From DASPTH01 sp046727575 (GTDB lineage: Bacteria > Actinomycetota > Acidimicrobiia > IMCC26256 > DASPTH01): a stretch of DNA of 64,000 nucleotides. Below the pieces are notes generated by a model that was given only the letters and a program-made list of their open reading frames with translations, was not told the DNA's origin and did no database searches. This document shows, in pieces, positions 8,959 to 17,264 of this stretch. The stretch spans positions 16,947-80,946 of the forward strand of contig JBKPCV010000033.1 in assembly GCA_046727575.1 (NCBI GenBank). Reading direction: 5' to 3'. The position numbers and the translations under genes were made by a program. Position 1 is the stretch's first letter. Each line of letters opens with the position of its first letter.

Positions 8959-9852
8959 TCAGTCAGGCCTGGGGTGAGCCTCGAAGAAAGCCCAGATCGT
9001 AGACGTGGCATCGAGCGCACGGCTCACCGCGTCGTTGCCCGCCTTGGGCACGGCGCCTGGCCACTCGTGCTGGCCTCGGGCAATCGTGTACAAGTCGACC
9101 GCCACGCCCGGAGCGCACGACCTCCACGCGGTGTGCACCACTTCGCCGGCGCGGACTGAGGTGGAGCCGTCCGAGCAGCCGTCGGCCCGACGCCACGCGG
9201 CCAGTCCCTCGAGGACCGGCGGCGTGCCCTTCCCGCCCGCGAAGCCGAACACGTGGTCGTCGAGGCCGTGAATGTGCACGACCGACACCGGCGCCGTCGG
9301 GATGCAGTCGGGGAACCAGGCGGCGACCGGGCCGATTGCCGCCACGATGTCCGCCAGCCCGCAACCGGCGCGGTAGGTCATGACGCCGCCGTTCGAGATG
9401 CCGGTCACGAACACTCGCGCCGGATCGATCGACGAACGCCTCGACACCTCGACGACGAGCGCTCGCAAGAACTTGACGTCGCGGGTGCCGCTGTCGTCCC
9501 AGCGGCGGCCGATGCCCTGCGGGTAGGCGACCACAAAGCCCTCGCGGTCGGCAAGAGGATCCCAGTGGTAGCGGCGTTCGACTTCCTTCGCAGTGGCGCC
9601 GGCACCGTGGAGCACGACCACAAGGGGCACGGAGTCAGCGGCGTCGCTCTGCGAGTGCAGACGGTACGTTCGCTGCTCGCCGTCGACCGTCACGTGCAGC
9701 ACTGCTGAGCCCGCGGTGTGCGTCGCGCCAACAGCTGATGTCGCTACCAACCCGGAAATGACGAGCACGGCGACCGTGCCGGCGTGCGTGCGCCTCGTCA
9801 CCGTTCGTGTTGTAGTCGACGGGGCGCGGGTGGGCTCGGGCTGCACACGCAC
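8959..9852 (-). CDS. Secreted alpha/beta-hydrolase, PHB depolymerase/feruloyl esterase type
   Basis: A 297-residue secreted esterase. The N terminus has a basic stretch then a hydrophobic signal or anchor (VAVLVISGLVATSAVGA, about 28-45). The catalytic domain resembles LpqC and the esterase_phd family: PLVVVLHGAGATAKEVE (oxyanion loop, near 76), the nucleophile elbow TGISNGGVMTYR (Ser near 155), an acidic residue in IHGLDDHVFGF, and a late His in RGQHEWPG. The substrate could be a polyester, feruloyl ester or lipid and cannot be read from the sequence. It is divergent from the 10,024 membrane-protein gene with a spacer of about 170 bp. Confidence 0.8.
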   Translation of the reverse strand: MRVQPEPTRAPSTTTRTVTRRTHAGTVAVLVISGLVATSAVGATHTAGSAVLHVTVDGEQRTYRLHSQSDAADSVPLVVVLHGAGATAKEVERRYHWDPLADREGFVVAYPQGIGRRWDDSGTRDVKFLRALVVEVSRRSSIDPARVFVTGISNGGVMTYRAGCGLADIVAAIGPVAAWFPDCIPTAPVSVVHIHGLDDHVFGFAGGKGTPPVLEGLAAWRRADGCSDGSTSVRAGEVVHTAWRSCAPGVAVDLYTIARGQHEWPGAVPKAGNDAVSRALDATSTIWAFFEAHPRPD

Positions 9853-10023
9853 GCCGTGTGACGCGTGACGCGCGACCTCTCCTGGCGTCTTCCCAGTGGG
9901 TCGGTTCTCTGGCCGGCCTCGTCGGCGCGCCCCTGGCCGACCGGCTCGGGTGGCTCCGGGCGCGGGCGCGTCGGGGAACGGGAGCCGAGGGCGCGGCCGC
10001 AGGGTCGCGGGGGAAGCGAGCTC

Positions 10024-11817
10024 GTGACGGGGACAGGCAACGACCGCCTGGCGAGAGCGCCGGCTGTCGAGCCGCGCGCCTCGATCGACCCGATCGAGTC
10101 GCGGCGCGTGCGCTGGTACGCGTGCGCGTTGTTCGCGCTCGGCGCAACCGCGGGCCTCGTCCTCGTAGTCGTCGGCGCGCCCCTCCCGTCCCTCTGGCCG
10201 GTCGTGCTGCTCGGTTCACTGATCGCGCTGAGTCTGAACCAACTCGCGTTCTTCCCGAGCGAATGGTCGGCGACCGCGGAGGCGGCCGTGCTCATCGCCG
10301 CCGTCGTGGGGTTCGCGGGAGGAGCCGGCGCAAACGGTGGAAACCTCCAGACGGACCCCGCGCTGCTCGGACCATGGCTCGTGGCTCTGCTGTGCGGACC
10401 GCTCGACGCAGTGCACTGGCGGCAACGCGCGTTCTGGCGGATGGCCTACAACTCCGGCAACCGCATGGTGGCCGCACTGCTCGCGGCCCTGGCGTTCGAC
10501 GTCGTCGCCGGCCTGGTGAGCACTCTTTGGTTGGCGTTTGCATGCGCCGCGCTCGCAGCATCGATGGTGCTCGCGTTCGTCGACCTGGGCGCGTTCGTCG
10601 TGTTCGAACAGCTTCGTGAACGCAAGCCCGTTCGTGACGCAGTGCGTGACGATCTGCTCTACGACTGCCTCACAGTTCCCCTCGGCCTCTTCGGCGCGTT
10701 CGCGGGGTGGGTCGCGGTGGAGTCGGGTTGGTGGGCAGGTGCACTCGCACTTCTCCCCGCGCCGTTCGTGCCCGAGCTCGTACTGGGACGTGCGCGCCGT
10801 GCGCTGCGGCACGGGTCGTTCGCGCGTCACCTCGGTCGCGCCGGACCCGTGCTGACCGGCGCAGCACTCGTCATCGTCGTCCTCGCGCTCGTCGAGCCGT
10901 TCCCGAGCGCCGGTGAGCTCATCGGATTGGTCGCGGTCGCGCTGTTCGCTGGCCTCGAGCTCGGGGTCAACCGCCGGAGTCCGGTGCCGCCGATGGTCGC
11001 GGCACTGGTAATCGCCGGATTGGTCGTGAACACCGACGCGGAGGTCGCGTCGGCCGTCATTGCGGCCGTGGTGGCCACGGCGACCGCCACGATCGCAGCA
11101 CGGTCGAACCGTTGGTGGGCACCAGCGCTGGCGGCCGGCGCCGCCGGAGTTGCGGCTGCCGTCTTCGACGCTCGCCCGTCGCGCGGCAGCGCACTCGCGG
11201 CGGCGCTCGTATTCGAGGTCGTGTTGTTGACTCGACTCTCCAACGTCGTGTGGACGGCCCCGCTGGTTGCCGCGGCCGTCGCGCTGGCGTTCTTGTGGCG
11301 CGCGATCGGCACGGGCGCTGCCGCCGTCTTCGCCGTGTGCATGCTCGTGACGGCGGCTGCGGCCGCGACCTGGGGACGGCCGCCATGGAACAGTCGCGTA
11401 CTCGGGCCGTGGGCAACACGCGTTCGGGTCCGGATCCATCGAGCGATGCTGCTGACCGCCGGCGTGCTCGCGTTCGCCCTCGCGATCATCGCGACGCTCG
11501 CGAGCCCGACGCGTGAAGTGTTCGTGTTCGGCGCGTCGGCTGCCGTGTGCGCGGCGGCGACGATGGCGGCCGTCGGCGTGCGCCAGTGGCGCTTTGCGCC
11601 GCGACCCCGCGCTCGTCATGCGGCGCTGTTGTTCGCGTCCGCGGTGGCAAGCGTCCTCGCTTATCCCGCGCTCGCGTTGGACGGCGACAAGTGGTCGATT
11701 GTGATCGTCGCCCTCAGCGTCGCGTTGTCCGTCGTCGCGGGATGGACGCCCGCCCGTCTCGCGCAGGCTGCGGCCACGCGATCCGATGATCAGCCGCGCA
11801 AGGTAGAAACGCGGTGA
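10024..11817 (+). CDS. Polytopic membrane protein of unknown function (paralogue 1)
   Basis: About 597 residues, dominated by Ala/Val/Leu-rich hydrophobic stretches that would make well over ten membrane helices, with no soluble catalytic domain. I cannot name it. A conserved soluble turn LDAVHWRQRAFWRMAYNSGN between early helices is shared with the next gene and resembles the R-x-x-x-K/R-x-A-x-N turn of MASE-type membrane sensor modules that precede GGDEF or HD-GYP domains, but no output domain is attached. GTG at 10,024 is preferred, with GGGGGAAG seven bases upstream; an earlier ATG at 9865 would leave only 12 bp to the divergent esterase gene and add a low-complexity Arg/Gly tail. The stop overlaps the next start (GTGA). 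Confidence 0.7.
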   Translation: MTGTGNDRLARAPAVEPRASIDPIESRRVRWYACALFALGATAGLVLVVVGAPLPSLWPVVLLGSLIALSLNQLAFFPSEWSATAEAAVLIAAVVGFAGGAGANGGNLQTDPALLGPWLVALLCGPLDAVHWRQRAFWRMAYNSGNRMVAALLAALAFDVVAGLVSTLWLAFACAALAASMVLAFVDLGAFVVFEQLRERKPVRDAVRDDLLYDCLTVPLGLFGAFAGWVAVESGWWAGALALLPAPFVPELVLGRARRALRHGSFARHLGRAGPVLTGAALVIVVLALVEPFPSAGELIGLVAVALFAGLELGVNRRSPVPPMVAALVIAGLVVNTDAEVASAVIAAVVATATATIAARSNRWWAPALAAGAAGVAAAVFDARPSRGSALAAALVFEVVLLTRLSNVVWTAPLVAAAVALAFLWRAIGTGAAAVFAVCMLVTAAAAATWGRPPWNSRVLGPWATRVRVRIHRAMLLTAGVLAFALAIIATLASPTREVFVFGASAAVCAAATMAAVGVRQWRFAPRPRARHAALLFASAVASVLAYPALALDGDKWSIVIVALSVALSVVAGWTPARLAQAAATRSDDQPRKVETR

Positions 11818-13598
11818 CTCCACGGCTGGCGGCGCCTCGAACGGCGGCACCGGCCGCGGCCGACGAGGGCGCCCCAGGAGCCGGAGCGTGGGAGTGGTTC
11901 GCGGTGGCGCTCTTCGCCGTCGGTTCGGCTGCCGGCATCGTTCTCGCCATCGTCGAGCGATCGCTGCCACCCCCCGCGCCGTTCGTGCTGCTTGCCGTGC
12001 TCCTCGCCTGCGCGGTCAACCGCTTCGCGCTGTTCCCGACAGAGCTTGCAGTGACGGCCGAGATCGCGGTGTTGCTCGCCGCCATCGTTTGGTTCCACAG
12101 CGACAGTCCGTTGACGGCACCGTGGCTCCTCGCATTCCTCGCCGGTGCGTTCGACCTGGTGCACTGGCGTCAACGCTCGTTCGTCCGCATGGCGTACAAC
12201 GCCGGTCAGCGCATGATCGCGACGCTCGTCGCGTCGATGGCGTTCGCCGGCGTGCTGGACGTCGTCGGTTCTTCATCGGTCGTGGCCATCGGTGCGGCAG
12301 CATTGGGAGCCTCACTTGCGTTCGCCGTCGTGGAGGCGGCGGTCGGTACCGTCCTCGTGCGGCTCCGCGACCGCGAAGCATGGAGCAGCGCAGCGCGCGT
12401 CGAGCTGCCGATGGAGCTGCTCAGCCTGCCTCTCGGCATCGTCGGCGCGGCGGCGGGGTATCTCGGTCTCGAGATGGGCTGGTGGGCGGCGGCACTCGTC
12501 CTGGTCCCCACGCTGTTCGTACCCGAGATCGCCTTCGTTCCGCGTCGCGGACCGCGGTCGTGGCGTGTGCCCGCACCACTACTCCTCGTCGGCGCCATCG
12601 GCCTGGTCGTGGTGGCGTTGGTCTCGCCTCTCCCAGAGCTGTCGACGCTGGCAAGCCTTGCCGTCGTCGCCCTAGCGGTGGGCCTCGAGGCGCGAGTCGA
12701 CGCGGCCCGGCCCGTTCCGGCGTTGGCGTCGACCGTGGTCGTCGCGGCGTTCGTGGTGTCAGAGCGATCGGCGCTCGTCGTCGCGGGCGCCGTCGCGATC
12801 ATCGCGACGGTCGGCGCGGGTTGCGCCGCACGCGTGTGCAAGTGGTGGGCGCCGTTGCTCGCAGGGGTCGCGGGCTGCGCGGCCGCGGCGCTCTACGACC
12901 TGCACCCGTCCAGGGCCAGCGCGTTGGTCGCCGCGCTCGCGTTCGAGTTCGTCGTGCTCACGCGCCCTGAGCGCGTCGTGTGGACGGCGCCGATCGTCGG
13001 CGCGGCGGCGGTCCTGGCCGACGCGTGGCGGGCGGTGGGCGCCTGGGGCGCGCTCGTCTTCGGCAGCGGCCTCTTCGTCACCCTTGTAGTTGCCGTCGCG
13101 TACGGCGCGCCGCCGTGGCAGAGCCGGTTCCTGTCGCGCTGGGCGAGTCGTCAGCCGACGGCCGCCCATCGAATGTGGTACGGGCTCGCGTTGGTCGGCG
13201 CGGCTGCGTGTGGTATCGCCGCGTCGGAGTTTCCCTCGACCCGCGAGGTCCTCGTACCCGTCGCCGCCGCGGCCGCCGCCGCCATCACCGCTCGATCGCT
13301 GGTGGCGGTCCGCCAATGGCGGTTCCAACCGCGCCGGCGGGTGAGGGACGCCGCCGTCGTCCTCGCGGCCGCGTGCGGGGTCGTGCTCGTCTACCCGCCG
13401 CTCGGGCTCGATGGCAGTGCCTGGGCGCCGGTGATCCTCGCGTCGGGCGTCGCCATCTCCTGGCTCGTCGCGCGGCCATTGGCGCGTCGCGCCGCGATGT
13501 CGAGGGTCACACCAGACGCGGCTCGTTCAGGTCGAAGTACTCCTTCATCTCCACCGTCCGCATCCACTCGTCCATCGTCTTCTGCTGCTCGGGGGTGA
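11814..13598 (+). CDS. Polytopic membrane protein of unknown function (paralogue 2)
   Basis: A 594-residue protein clearly homologous along its length to the preceding gene: same helix pattern, the shared turn FDLVHWRQRSFVRMAYNAGQ near residue 117, and matching LPLGIVGAAAGYLGLEMGWW versus the LGLFGAFAGWVAVESGWWAG region of paralogue 1. It arose by tandem duplication and overlaps the first gene by 4 bases, so both are made together and may pair in the membrane. No enzymatic motif is visible. The last 30 codons (Ser/Pro/Arg-rich, from about 13,507) run antisense into the convergent ABM-type gene and may not be conserved. Confidence 0.7.
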   Translation: MTPRLAAPRTAAPAAADEGAPGAGAWEWFAVALFAVGSAAGIVLAIVERSLPPPAPFVLLAVLLACAVNRFALFPTELAVTAEIAVLLAAIVWFHSDSPLTAPWLLAFLAGAFDLVHWRQRSFVRMAYNAGQRMIATLVASMAFAGVLDVVGSSSVVAIGAAALGASLAFAVVEAAVGTVLVRLRDREAWSSAARVELPMELLSLPLGIVGAAAGYLGLEMGWWAAALVLVPTLFVPEIAFVPRRGPRSWRVPAPLLLVGAIGLVVVALVSPLPELSTLASLAVVALAVGLEARVDAARPVPALASTVVVAAFVVSERSALVVAGAVAIIATVGAGCAARVCKWWAPLLAGVAGCAAAALYDLHPSRASALVAALAFEFVVLTRPERVVWTAPIVGAAAVLADAWRAVGAWGALVFGSGLFVTLVVAVAYGAPPWQSRFLSRWASRQPTAAHRMWYGLALVGAAACGIAASEFPSTREVLVPVAAAAAAAITARSLVAVRQWRFQPRRRVRDAAVVLAAACGVVLVYPPLGLDGSAWAPVILASGVAISWLVARPLARRAAMSRVTPDAARSGRSTPSSPPSASTRPSSSAARG

Positions 13599-14106
13599 GC
13601 TCCTTCCGCTCCCCTTCGCGCGCTTCGGCTTCCGAGCGGAAGTACACCAAGTCGAAGAACGAGCCGTCGTCCAAGCGCGCGAGCGTCTCGCCCAAGATGT
13701 CGGGCCGGGCGTCACGCGTGAAGGCCTCCCACTGTTGGATGTTGCCCAAGAGCTGGTCGAGCGCCGGTCGGTCCTTCACCGTGCCGCGCACGATCTGCAC
13801 GAACGTGGCGTCGTTGGAACCCCCGCCGAGCAGCAGGTGGACGTCGGTGCTGTCGCGGAACTCCACGTCACGCACGCAGTTCTCCGCCTCGGCCCACCAT
13901 GCACCCTGCTCGGGTCGGTCGCTGTTGCGCTTCGCAGCGTCAGCCGATTCGAAGCGAGCCGTGGCGACGAAGCGACCGTCGCTCGTGGTCCCGACCGTGC
14001 TCCCGAGGAACCCCTCGGCACGTCTGATCTCACGCAACCACCGCTCGTCCTGATCGCGCAGCCCCTCCTCATCGGTCACCTTGCCCGTGATCACCTGGAT
14101 GAACAT
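13507..14106 (-). CDS. Tandem-domain antibiotic biosynthesis monooxygenase-like (ABM) protein
   Basis: A 199-residue cytoplasmic protein that looks like two repeated ferredoxin-like alpha+beta barrels. Each half begins with a short strand of similar pattern: MFIQVITGKVTDEEGL at residue 1 and FVQIVRGTVKDRPAL near residue 108, each followed by a helix, a strand (FVATARF, and FFDLVYF in the second half), and a helix. This fits the dimeric ABM/YgiN fold, members of which are quinol monooxygenases or small-molecule binders. The ATG at 14,106 has AGGA seven bases upstream. The open frame continues upstream into the frameshifted gene at 14,107-14,734, which could create a spurious fusion if start choice is ignored. 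Confidence 0.65.
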   Translation of the reverse strand: MFIQVITGKVTDEEGLRDQDERWLREIRRAEGFLGSTVGTTSDGRFVATARFESADAAKRNSDRPEQGAWWAEAENCVRDVEFRDSTDVHLLLGGGSNDATFVQIVRGTVKDRPALDQLLGNIQQWEAFTRDARPDILGETLARLDDGSFFDLVYFRSEAEAREGERKELTPEQQKTMDEWMRTVEMKEYFDLNEPRLV

Positions 14107-14734
14107 CGCGGCGTCCTGTGTGCACAGCGCTGCAACCGAACCGCCGTCGCCGGCGAACCGGTTGATCAGGTCGGCGGTCGGGCCCGGCTCGATTCCGACG
14201 ACCGCGGCGGCCGCCGCCAAGGTGGTGATCGGTTCGCGATGTTCCGTTCCGTTCTGCACCAGCACGAGGTCGCTACCGTGCGACGCGCACCTGCTCGCCG
14301 AGCACACGGCCTCCCAACCCCGACCCCACGTAGAACGGTGTCCCGAAGCCGCCGCGTGTGTAGCGCAACCCGATCTTGCCGTTGGCGCGTCGGCGAGAGG
14401 GCGCCAGCACGCGCTCTGCGAGTGCGTGCCAACTCTCGCGGGTGGTGACGAACGCACCGGCATCGGCGATAGGAGGTAGTCGCCGCCATGCTCCCAGCCA
14501 CCCGTCGGCGCACCACTCGGACAGCTCGGGCTCCGCGCGCGCCAGCTGATCCCACGTGAGGTCACCGTTCGTGACCGGGCTGAGCAGCGGGAGTCCCGCC
14601 AGTCGCGGCTCGGGCGCGACAGGGTCGCACGCGAACCACGGCGGCTGCTGCACCGCCGGCGGCGACGGCTCGAGCACGCGAACGTCGTAACACTGTCCGA
14701 CGCGGTCGAACGCTTCACGGCGCGGGTCGCTCAT
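14107..14734 (-). pseudogene. Conserved actinobacterial hypothetical protein, frameshifted
   Basis: The gene starts with an ATG at 14,734 (MSDPRREAFDRVGQCYDVRV) and runs 153 codons to a TAG at 14,273. Immediately after the stop, a +1 frame continues with sequence of the same style (GSDLVLVQNGTEHREPITTL, then AAAAAVVGIEPGPTADL), so one base appears lost or gained near 14,275. The combined product resembles, from memory, a conserved actinobacterial family of unknown function whose middle reads NGKIGLR..GGFGTPF; NGKIGLRYTRGGFGTPFYVG is present. The expected C-terminal helix is not seen, so the gene may be truly decayed rather than a sequencing error. Confidence 0.6.
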
Positions 14735-14765
14735 CGCCTGGTCACCCGTCCGTGAGGGATCGGGC

Positions 14766-16427
14766 TCACGTGTCGGCGAGGGCATACTCGTAGCCGCGGC
14801 GCGTTCCCACGTAGACGCGGCCGTTCCAGACCGCGGGTGTGGCCTCGATGCAGCCGCCGAGCTGGACCGCCCAGAGTTCCGGGGGGTCGACCGCGGTGTC
14901 GTGCACGTCGTAAGCATGCATCGTGCCCGCGCAGTCGCCTTGGAGCCACACCCCGTCGACGATGACCGGCGAGCTCATGAGGGGGCCCGCCAGTTGCTTC
15001 TCCCACCGGACGGCGCCAGTGACGCGGTCGACGCCCACCGCGCGGCCCGAATACGTGGTGAAGATGACGAGATCGCCGGTGATGCCTGCGCTCGAATACA
15101 CACCTGCTTGCTCGACGGCGTCGTCGTGCTGCGACCACACGAGTGCCGCGTCGCCGCCGCGCGTCGGATCGAGCGCCATCATCTGACCGACGTCCGACGC
15201 ACGCGCGAGGTGCCGTTCCCATTCGGATCCCACGTACAGGATCCCGCGTTCGTCGACGGTGACCGTTCCGTCGGTATCGGATCCGGTCCAGAACCGGAAG
15301 ACGCGCTGCGGTTCCCCCGAGCCGTCGAGCAGTGGTGTGATGTCCCATCCCTGGACGAGACCACCCGAGTTTGCGAAGTAGAGGGTGTTGCCGAAGATGG
15401 TGACCGAGCTCTCGATCGACACCTCGCTGCCGTAATCGCTGAGCGCTTGATCGTCCCAGCCGGGAGCGTGCCACACCAACTCCGGAGCAACAGTGACGTA
15501 GCCGTCGGCACCGAGCGCGCGGTTCAGCTTCACGGCATGCATCTGACTGTTCTCGCCACCCTCGAAGAGCCAGTCGCGCAGCACCAACGCGCTGCCGTCC
15601 CAGTCGTCGTTCCAAAGTGTGGGCGACACGTCGCGTGCGTCGAGCGCCCAGAGCTCCGTGAGCTCCGGGCGATCGAACGCGAGCACGCGGAACTTGTTGT
15701 CTCGCGAACCGACATAGATGAGCGGGTACCCGTCCGGATCGACCGTGACTGATCCCTTGATGATGTCGCCGGTCACGAACGGAGGAAGGATGTCCTCTCC
15801 CGTAGCACCGTCGACGACGTGCATCGCGCGGTCGTATGCGCCGAACACCACCCACGTGCGTCCGCCGCGTTCGAACACCGCCGGCTGGCCGGTCCAGCCG
15901 TTCCCACACCATTGCGTCGTCTTGCCGCTGTCCTCGGACAGCGAGCACATCGTGTGCCCCGGGTACTCCCACGCCACCTGTGGCGCGCGCGGCACCGGGC
16001 CCTGCCCGTAGTAGTTGCGCGTCGGATTACCTCGGAACGTCAGGAGGCCCGCGACGGTGGCGCCCGGATAGGGGCGATAGACGGACGCGGGATCGACCCA
16101 ACCCGTGAACGGCGGCGACGTCGCCGTTGTGGGGACTGTCGAAACGGTGGCGGGCGCGGGAGAGGTCGCGTGCGCGTCGGCGACCGGCGCCTCAGTCGTG
16201 ACGTCGTCGTGTTCGTCCGACGTGATGACGACAGTGATGAAGGCGCCCGCGATAGCGACTATGCCGATCGATGTCAACGAGAACAACCAACGACGGTTCC
16301 GCCGTCTGCGCAGGTACCGCCCCTCGCGCCGGTTTGCGATGCGCGCTCTCGACGCCGACGCCGCTCTGCGCACCCGGGAAACGTTACGGAGCTGCGGTCG
16401 CGATTTGGGTGATGGTTCCCGTCGCAC
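14766..16427 (-). CDS. Membrane-anchored PQQ-type beta-propeller protein
   Basis: A 553-residue protein with a basic cytoplasmic tail, one membrane helix (WLFSLTSIGIVAIAGAFITVV, about 48-68), a Thr/Ala/Pro-rich linker to about 110, and an extracytoplasmic beta-propeller. Repeated blade-like segments are visible: MHVVDGATGEDILPPFV, VGVDRVTGAVRWEKQLAG, PVIVDGVWLQGDCAGTMHAY and PAVWNGRVYVGTRRGYEYAL, the pattern of PQQ-like repeats as in BamB. No quinoprotein active-site residues could be assigned, so a scaffold or binding role is as likely as dehydrogenase activity. Single gene, minus strand. Confidence 0.75.
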   Translation of the reverse strand: MRREPSPKSRPQLRNVSRVRRAASASRARIANRREGRYLRRRRNRRWLFSLTSIGIVAIAGAFITVVITSDEHDDVTTEAPVADAHATSPAPATVSTVPTTATSPPFTGWVDPASVYRPYPGATVAGLLTFRGNPTRNYYGQGPVPRAPQVAWEYPGHTMCSLSEDSGKTTQWCGNGWTGQPAVFERGGRTWVVFGAYDRAMHVVDGATGEDILPPFVTGDIIKGSVTVDPDGYPLIYVGSRDNKFRVLAFDRPELTELWALDARDVSPTLWNDDWDGSALVLRDWLFEGGENSQMHAVKLNRALGADGYVTVAPELVWHAPGWDDQALSDYGSEVSIESSVTIFGNTLYFANSGGLVQGWDITPLLDGSGEPQRVFRFWTGSDTDGTVTVDERGILYVGSEWERHLARASDVGQMMALDPTRGGDAALVWSQHDDAVEQAGVYSSAGITGDLVIFTTYSGRAVGVDRVTGAVRWEKQLAGPLMSSPVIVDGVWLQGDCAGTMHAYDVHDTAVDPPELWAVQLGGCIEATPAVWNGRVYVGTRRGYEYALADT

Positions 16428-16677
16428 AGACTCCGCGCGGCGCGTCGCGCGCGTAGACCGAGCGCATCCAGACTGCGGTCAGCGTGTCGATGACCTCCCC
16501 GTCCCTCGGGAACTTTGGCGAGGTACTGCGCGAGCTCGTGTTCGTCGAAGTCGAGGGACGGCGGCTAGAGGACGACCGGGTACACCTCGCCGAACTCGAG
16601 CTCATGCGTGCCGTCGACCCCGGCACGGCGCAGCTCCACGAGACGGTGGAGGGCTCAGCGCCTCATAGTCTGCGACC

Positions 16678-17004
16678 GTGACCGACGCGCCGGAGACCGT
16701 GCTCGAAGCCGTGAACTTCCTCGAGCGGGAGGGCTACACCGCTGCCGTCACGGTGCGGGCCGACGGCACGTTCCGCTGCGGTGTGTGCTCCCACGTCCAC
16801 CCGATCGCGCAGGCGTTGGTCGATCGCGTCTTCCGTTACGAAGGTGCGAGCGATCCCGACGACGAGGCGATCGTCCTGGGTGTGCGGTGCCCGCAATGCG
16901 GCGCCAAAGGTGTGCTGGTGTCCGCGTTCGGACCCGGTGCCGAACCAGCCGTGCTCCAGAACCTGCAATTCCTCGACGCCCGGTTCCGCGACCAGCGAGG
17001 CTGA
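16678..17004 (+). CDS. Small zinc-ribbon-like conserved protein
   Basis: A 108-residue cytoplasmic protein beginning at a GTG. It has two Cys pairs, FRCGVCSHVHP near residue 37 and VRCPQCGAKGV near 71, consistent with one zinc site, preceded by an N-terminal helix (VLEAVNFLEREGY) typical of conserved actinobacterial hypotheticals. No function can be assigned. The 250 bp upstream (16,428-16,677) hold no gene I can support, although short coding-like stretches occur in several minus-strand frames. Confidence 0.65.
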   Translation: MTDAPETVLEAVNFLEREGYTAAVTVRADGTFRCGVCSHVHPIAQALVDRVFRYEGASDPDDEAIVLGVRCPQCGAKGVLVSAFGPGAEPAVLQNLQFLDARFRDQRG

Positions 17005-17216
17005 CGCCCACACGCGTGCGTGGCGCGGCCAGATCTACTGCGCGCACCCGTTTCACAGTGGGCGGGTAGTGCGAACGTCTCGCCCGACCTGAAGCCGACT
17101 TCGAGCGTCTCGCCATCAAGATCCGCAGCGACGCGCGCGCACAAGGGATCCAACGACTTGAGGCCGAGCGCAATGTCGATGAAACGCGGCAGCACCTGCT
17201 CGTCGTAGAAGCTCAC
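17005..17216 (-). pseudogene. SAM-dependent methyltransferase, 5' remnant with frameshift
   Basis: A GTG at 17,216 opens SFYDEQVLPRFIDIALGLKS followed by GETLEVGFRSG, the N terminus and motif I (normally VLEIGFGSG) of a class I methyltransferase of the Methyltransf_11 type. The frame then shifts: the expected LNVPHYP..V..V.AV continuation is found in another minus frame as SHYPPTVKRVRAVDL, ending around 17,005. The glycine-rich SAM loop is altered (GFRSG) and the remaining two thirds of the enzyme are absent. A dead fragment overlapping nothing functional. Confidence 0.65.
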
Positions 17217-17264
17217 TCCCGAGAGTGTGCCACGGCCCGGTGCGCGAACGGCCAGAGGCGTACG

